A stretch of DNA of 14,620 nt, from contig JAADGU010000095.1 of the NCBI GenBank assembly GCA_013152195.1, positions 1 to 14,620 of the forward strand, written 5' to 3'. The notes under the pieces are model-generated. The model was not told the origin of the DNA. It did not search any database and saw only the letters and a list, made by a program, of their open reading frames with translations. How positions within the stretch are numbered: position 1 is the stretch's first letter; every line of letters begins with the position of its first letter. The DNA comes from Nitrospirota bacterium. GTDB lineage: Bacteria; Nitrospirota; Thermodesulfovibrionia; Thermodesulfovibrionales; JdFR-85. Below are positions 13,828-14,620 of the stretch, piece by piece. Position numbers and translations under genes: made by a program.

Positions 13828-14620
13828 GACAGCCTCGCAAGAATATCTTCAACTATATCCGTCACCGTATCTATCTCCTTTTCCGTTACTATCAGCGGAG
13901 GGGTAAATCTCAGCGTGTTGTTCGCTGTACAATTAACCAGCACCCCTTTTTCCATACAGGCCTTAACTATAGGGGCACAATCCCTTGTCAGTTGCATCCC
14001 GATCATTAACCCCAGCCCCCTTATCTCCACTATTATACTTGAAAACGTATCTTTAAGGCGTGACAGTCGTCCGATAAAATATTTTCCCAGCCTCTCACAT
14101 TCCTCAAGGAGGATACCGTCTTCAAGGATTGTCTCAATTGTTGCAATTGCGGCCTGGGTTGTGAGTGGATTGCCGCCAAAAGTGGATGCATGACTGCCCG
14201 GCACAAACGCTTCTGCCACCTCTTCCCTGGCAAGCAGCGCCCCTATCGGAACCCCGCCTCCAAGACCCTTTGCCAGGGTCATTATATCCGGCTCTATGCC
14301 GAAGTGCTCATAGGCAAAGAGCTTGCCGGTCCTTCCCATTCCGGTCTGGAGTATGAGGAGGATGCCCCTTTCATCACATATCCGTCTGATCTCCTTCAGG
14401 TAGTCAGGGGAAGGCACTACAACTCCGCCTTCGCCCTGAATGGGTTCGAGCATTATGGCACAGGTATTATCACTTATTGTTTCCTTTAATACCTCAAGGT
14501 CATTGAAGGGGATATGTCTGAACCCGGGAACAAGGGGTTCAAAGCCTTTATGGAACTTTTCCTGACCGGTTGCCGTAAGGGTTGCAAGGGTTCGTCCGTG
14601 GAAGGAGTTAAGGGCAGTGA
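13824..14620 (-). CDS. argD: Acetylornithine aminotransferase, 5' end cut by window edge, missing Asp-Glu-Val at the PLP site
   Basis: ArgD transfers an amino group from glutamate to N-acetylglutamate semialdehyde in arginine biosynthesis (class III, PLP-dependent). The frame is open to the right edge: NSFHGRTLATLTATGQEKF lies near the edge and EPIQGEGGV just downstream, so the true start is beyond 14620 and the ATG at 14453 is internal. The Schiff-base lysine is present in TLAKGLGGG, as is STFGGNPL. Where the family reads LLIFDEVQTGMGRTG, this protein reads LLILQTGMGRTG. Three residues including the aspartate that pairs with the PLP pyridine nitrogen are absent, with the junction between 14348 and 14349. 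This looks like a 9-bp in-frame deletion and should abolish or badly weaken activity, unless it is an assembly error. The frame is otherwise intact and coupled to argF by ATGA. Confidence 0.93.
   Translation of the reverse strand, partial: TALNSFHGRTLATLTATGQEKFHKGFEPLVPGFRHIPFNDLEVLKETISDNTCAIMLEPIQGEGGVVVPSPDYLKEIRRICDERGILLILQTGMGRTGKLFAYEHFGIEPDIMTLAKGLGGGVPIGALLAREEVAEAFVPGSHASTFGGNPLTTQAAIATIETILEDGILLEECERLGKYFIGRLSRLKDTFSSIIVEIRGLGLMIGMQLTRDCAPIVKACMEKGVLVNCTANNTLRFTPPLIVTEKEIDTVTDIVEDILARLS

Noticed and set aside
13824..14453. ATG at 14453 as the argD start
   Set aside because: The frame continues upstream to the window edge with clear ArgD sequence, so this is an internal methionine.

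Overview
The window comes from a Gram-negative, anaerobe-like bacterium. The evidence is an outer-membrane beta-barrel paired with a DmsE/MtrA-type decahaem cytochrome, a haem-c sensor kinase, and a DtxR-type metal regulator carrying extra cysteines, set among housekeeping genes (tilS, gatA, rnj, argF, argD). The combination resembles Nitrospirota or Desulfobacterota genomes, but the lineage is an inference and cannot be fixed from the sequence. No tRNA, rRNA, CRISPR array or transposase was seen, and no gene-free stretch exceeds 300 bases.

Left part (1-4285). On the minus strand lie the 5' part of tilS and, upstream of it, a PF04307-type membrane-protein gene broken by a single-base frameshift; a 105-bp short-period repeat separates the two. 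A divergent intergenic region follows, with a good sigma70-like promoter for gatA (TTG start). gatA is translationally coupled (TAATG) to a dtxR-like regulator.

Centre (4254-11099, minus strand). Five tightly packed genes form one apparent operon, in transcription order: decahaem c-type cytochrome (possibly a lipoprotein), MtrB-like outer-membrane beta-barrel, ABC_sub_bind-type periplasmic binding protein, PhnD-type periplasmic binding protein, and a membrane histidine kinase whose periplasmic domain carries a CxxCH haem-c motif. The first two genes look like a transmembrane electron conduit. The last three look like a sensory relay, because no permease, transport ATPase or response regulator is nearby. 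A porin-cytochrome conduit with its own binding-protein and haem-kinase sensor is the most interesting system here. The kinase gene converges on dtxR and overlaps it by 32 bp.

Right part (11215-14620, minus strand). argD, argF and rnj (RNase J) run in that order. argF overlaps argD by ATGA, and rnj begins 51 bp after argF with a GTG start. argD is cut by the window edge. It also lacks three residues (Asp-Glu-Val) at the class III aminotransferase PLP site, consistent with a 9-bp in-frame deletion that should damage the enzyme. With the frameshift at about 1570, the window holds two gene lesions, which are either real decay or assembly errors.
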